Of a stretch of 6,385 bases of DNA, positions 5,089 through 6,385 are shown one piece after another. Below the pieces are notes generated by a model. That model was not told the origin of the DNA. It ran no database searches and was given only the letters and a program-made list of their open reading frames with translations. Made by a program: the position numbers and the translations under genes. The first letter of the stretch is position 1; every line of letters starts with the position of its first letter. Source of the DNA: an uncultured Veillonella sp. (lineage in GTDB: Bacteria; Bacillota; Negativicutes; Veillonellales; Veillonellaceae); contig CAKPSA010000069.1 in the NCBI GenBank assembly GCA_934183145.1, positions 1 through 6,385 on the forward strand. Reading direction: 5' to 3'.

Positions 5089-5205
5089 CATGTTGTGTTT
5101 ATAGCTTTGAGAGAGAAGTATATGAGAGACCCGCTTTGGAGAGAGAGAATATATGTGTTTGTATATAAAGCGGGCCGACATATGATGGAACGCTATCTTT
5201 CCATC
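5056..5205 (-). ncRNA. Candidate CU-rich small regulatory RNA
   Basis: Read on the minus strand, the segment has the layout of a trans-acting small RNA. Its 5' end is a hairpin, GATGGAA/TTCCATC with an 8-nt loop (5205-5184). Hairpin II is CCCGCTTT/AAAGCGGG (5174-5167 with 5137-5130), with an inner 5-bp AU stem and an 11-nt bulge UCUCUCUCUCC (5148-5138). A single-stranded stretch follows with two more CU tracts (5129-5124 and 5117-5109), then a Rho-independent terminator. The CU tracts are complementary to GA-rich Shine-Dalgarno sites such as AAAGGAGAG and AGAGAGG seen in this window. The predicted start near 5205 coincides with the first base of hairpin I. It could instead be a processed 3' untranslated region of tag, since no terminator lies between. 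No known RNA family is recognised. Confidence 0.6.
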
Positions 5206-5211
5206 TACTAT

Positions 5212-5242
5212 AGTGTACACCTTAAAGTGCGGTTTAACACAA
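5212..5242 (-). promoter_or_regulatory. Possible promoter of the candidate small RNA
   Basis: TACACT (5217-5212 on the minus strand) would place the start near 5205, exactly at hairpin I. The best -35, TTGTGT (5242-5237), is 19 nt away, longer than ideal. The -10 overlaps the 8-bp palindrome GTGTACAC, a possible operator. An alternative TATAAT on the minus strand near 5291-5296 could start a longer transcript. Confidence 0.35.
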
Positions 5243-5317
5243 GTTCAATTTTGTAAAACCAATCATGTATAAAAACTATTGTTAACTAACGATTATACAA
5301 ATACGTTACAACCTGTA

Positions 5318-5917
5318 TTAATCCTCAGCGTCTGCAGGCAATCGGACAATATCTGCGGTCTTATTAATCTCGTCAAAACAAGGACAGTCCTTACCATGAT
5401 CGTTGATGAGACCGCTAGCTTGCAGATGGGAATAAATAGTAACGGGGCCTACAAACTTAAAGCCTCGCTTCTTTAAATCCTTACTAATCCGCGTGGATAG
5501 GCCATTCTTTGCTGGCACATGCCCATCGGGATGGCTTTCATAAATAATGGTTTTATTATCTGTGAAAGCCCAGATATAGTTGCAAAACGAACCAAATTCA
5601 TCTTGAATACGTTTAAAAGCAGAAGCATTATTGATGATGGCCTCAATTTTTGGCCGAGACTTGAGCATGCCCTCGGTCTGCATAATTCGTTCGACGTCAC
5701 TTTCATCATAGGCAGCAACCGCATCAATATCAAAGTGGTCGAAGCAGCTACGGATGATGTCTCGTTTATTCAAAATCGTAAGCCAACTGAGCCCACATTG
5801 GAGGCTTTCAAGACAGAGATGTTCAAACTGCAATCGATCATCATGAATAGGACGGCCCCACTCATGATCGTGATACGCCTGATACAAGGGCGTCGTCGGC
5901 CATTCACAAGTAGCCAC
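5318..5917 (-). CDS. tag: DNA-3-methyladenine glycosylase I
   Basis: This base-excision repair enzyme removes 3-methyladenine from alkylated DNA. The 199-residue protein aligns along E. coli Tag: CEWPTTPLYQAYHDHEWG, FEHLCLESLQCGLSW (E37 in the place of the catalytic-pocket glutamate, W45), NKRDIIRSCFDHFD, DVERIMQTEGMLKSRPKIEAIINNA, LKKRGFKFVGPVTIYSHLQASGLINDH and a C-terminal HxxxC. The zinc ligands of the family are present as C4, H16, H174 and C178. The start is a GTG at 5917 with GGAGG 6 nt upstream; C4 at the expected distance supports it. The GTG overlaps the TAG stop of the upstream membrane-protein gene by one base, so translation is probably coupled. A tail of about 18 residues after the zinc site is slightly longer than in E. 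coli. No terminator follows before the small-RNA locus. Confidence 0.95.
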   Translation of the reverse strand: MATCEWPTTPLYQAYHDHEWGRPIHDDRLQFEHLCLESLQCGLSWLTILNKRDIIRSCFDHFDIDAVAAYDESDVERIMQTEGMLKSRPKIEAIINNASAFKRIQDEFGSFCNYIWAFTDNKTIIYESHPDGHVPAKNGLSTRISKDLKKRGFKFVGPVTIYSHLQASGLINDHGKDCPCFDEINKTADIVRLPADAED

Positions 5918-6381
5918 TACACACCTCCATGGGCCCAGACGAGGACATCATACATGAGCGCTACCACGAGGCCCATTACGAGATGACCGCCTACGTAGAG
6001 CGGGATGAGAAGATAGATGAACAATAATAGGGAATGTAAGGCTTTGCGGAGCCATACAATCGGTGTGGACGTACCGCCGCCCACCTTGCCATCGAGCCAA
6101 TTATGAACGATGTAGATAGGCGTACCTAAGCGCCGAATCCAATCAGGGACGCGCTTACCAGGGTTCAAGCCAGGGCAATACAAAATCACCAATGGCAACG
6201 CCACCGCATCAAGGATGAGCAGCACCGTTAAGGTCAAGGAGAATAAGTCTATCTCGCCTTCCCACGTCAACGGATGAGCTATAAAGCGGAGCGCCCATAA
6301 ATAAGCTTTATATACGATATACGGTTCTAATAGCCATAATAAGGGCTTCACTACACTCATGGGACTACCTACGCCAAACAC
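5917..6381 (-). CDS. Unrecognised integral membrane protein, possibly 5'-incomplete
   Basis: No family is recognised. The frame encodes up to 154 residues, with a hydrophobic N-terminal segment (about 10-35), a strong membrane segment (about 44-70, ending LVILYCPGLNPG) and two more near the C-terminus (about 113-131 and 133-150). A polar middle contains RVPDWIRRLGTPIYIVHNWLDGKVGGG (Arg, Trp and Gly rich). Possible starts are GTG at 6381 and ATG at 6360. Neither has a strong visible ribosome-binding site, and the frame stays open to the window edge, so the true start may lie outside. Its TAG overlaps the GTG of tag by one base, and its last codons supply the GGAGG site for tag. This makes the two an operon, with this gene first. 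Confidence 0.65.
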   Translation of the reverse strand: MFGVGSPMSVVKPLLWLLEPYIVYKAYLWALRFIAHPLTWEGEIDLFSLTLTVLLILDAVALPLVILYCPGLNPGKRVPDWIRRLGTPIYIVHNWLDGKVGGGTSTPIVWLRKALHSLLLFIYLLIPLYVGGHLVMGLVVALMYDVLVWAHGGV

Positions 6382-6385
6382 AAAA

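Noticed and set aside
5066..5182. 38-codon minus-strand frame starting MSARFIYKH through the small-RNA region
   Set aside because: There is no ribosome-binding site, it uses the CU tracts as codons, and it runs into the terminator stem; a structured RNA explains the sequence better.
5519..5986. 155-codon plus-strand frame opposite tag
   Set aside because: It overlaps tag and the coupled upstream gene on the other strand; tag has full zinc-site and catalytic motifs, so this frame is fortuitous.

Overview
The window looks like chromosomal DNA from an AT-rich, Firmicute-type anaerobe with strong Shine-Dalgarno sites. GlpT similarity and overall style fit a Negativicute such as Veillonella. That assignment is inference from gene style, not a database match. 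Nothing marks it as phage or plasmid.

Layout, left to right. A plus-strand glpT (glycerol-3-phosphate:phosphate antiporter, 62-1396) meets a minus-strand membrane gene (1494-2267) at a bidirectional terminator. The membrane gene resembles the transmembrane core of a heavy-metal (P1B) ATPase, CPC motif included, but both catalytic loops are missing. Its likely promoter (2435-2463) lies beside a CsoR/RcnR-like palindrome. A gene-free stretch to 2832 holds a two-copy 79-bp repeat, an inverted-repeat pair and a long hairpin. Next, all on the minus strand, come an ArsC/Spx-family thioredoxin-fold protein (2833-3186), a HigA-type antitoxin (3271-3591) and the remains of its HigB toxin (3608-3770). 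The higBA promoter, operator and ribosome-binding site are intact although the toxin is internally deleted. After a non-coding gap and a terminator comes a DUF554 membrane protein (4206-4922).

Between DUF554 and tag (5318-5917) sits what looks like an undescribed small RNA of about 150 nt (5205-5056, minus strand). It has two hairpins, three CU-rich tracts complementary to GA-rich Shine-Dalgarno sequences, and a Rho-independent terminator. The window ends with tag (3-methyladenine DNA glycosylase I), coupled by a one-base overlap to an unrecognised membrane protein that runs to or near the window edge.

The genes do not form one pathway. They are short, mostly separately promoted units. The regulatory links visible are the metal-type operator at the ATPase-core gene, the HigA operator, and near-identical promoters in front of the arsC-like gene and the DUF554 gene. 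The points most worth a second look are the CU-rich RNA, the catalytic-domain-free P1B core and the orphaned HigA system.
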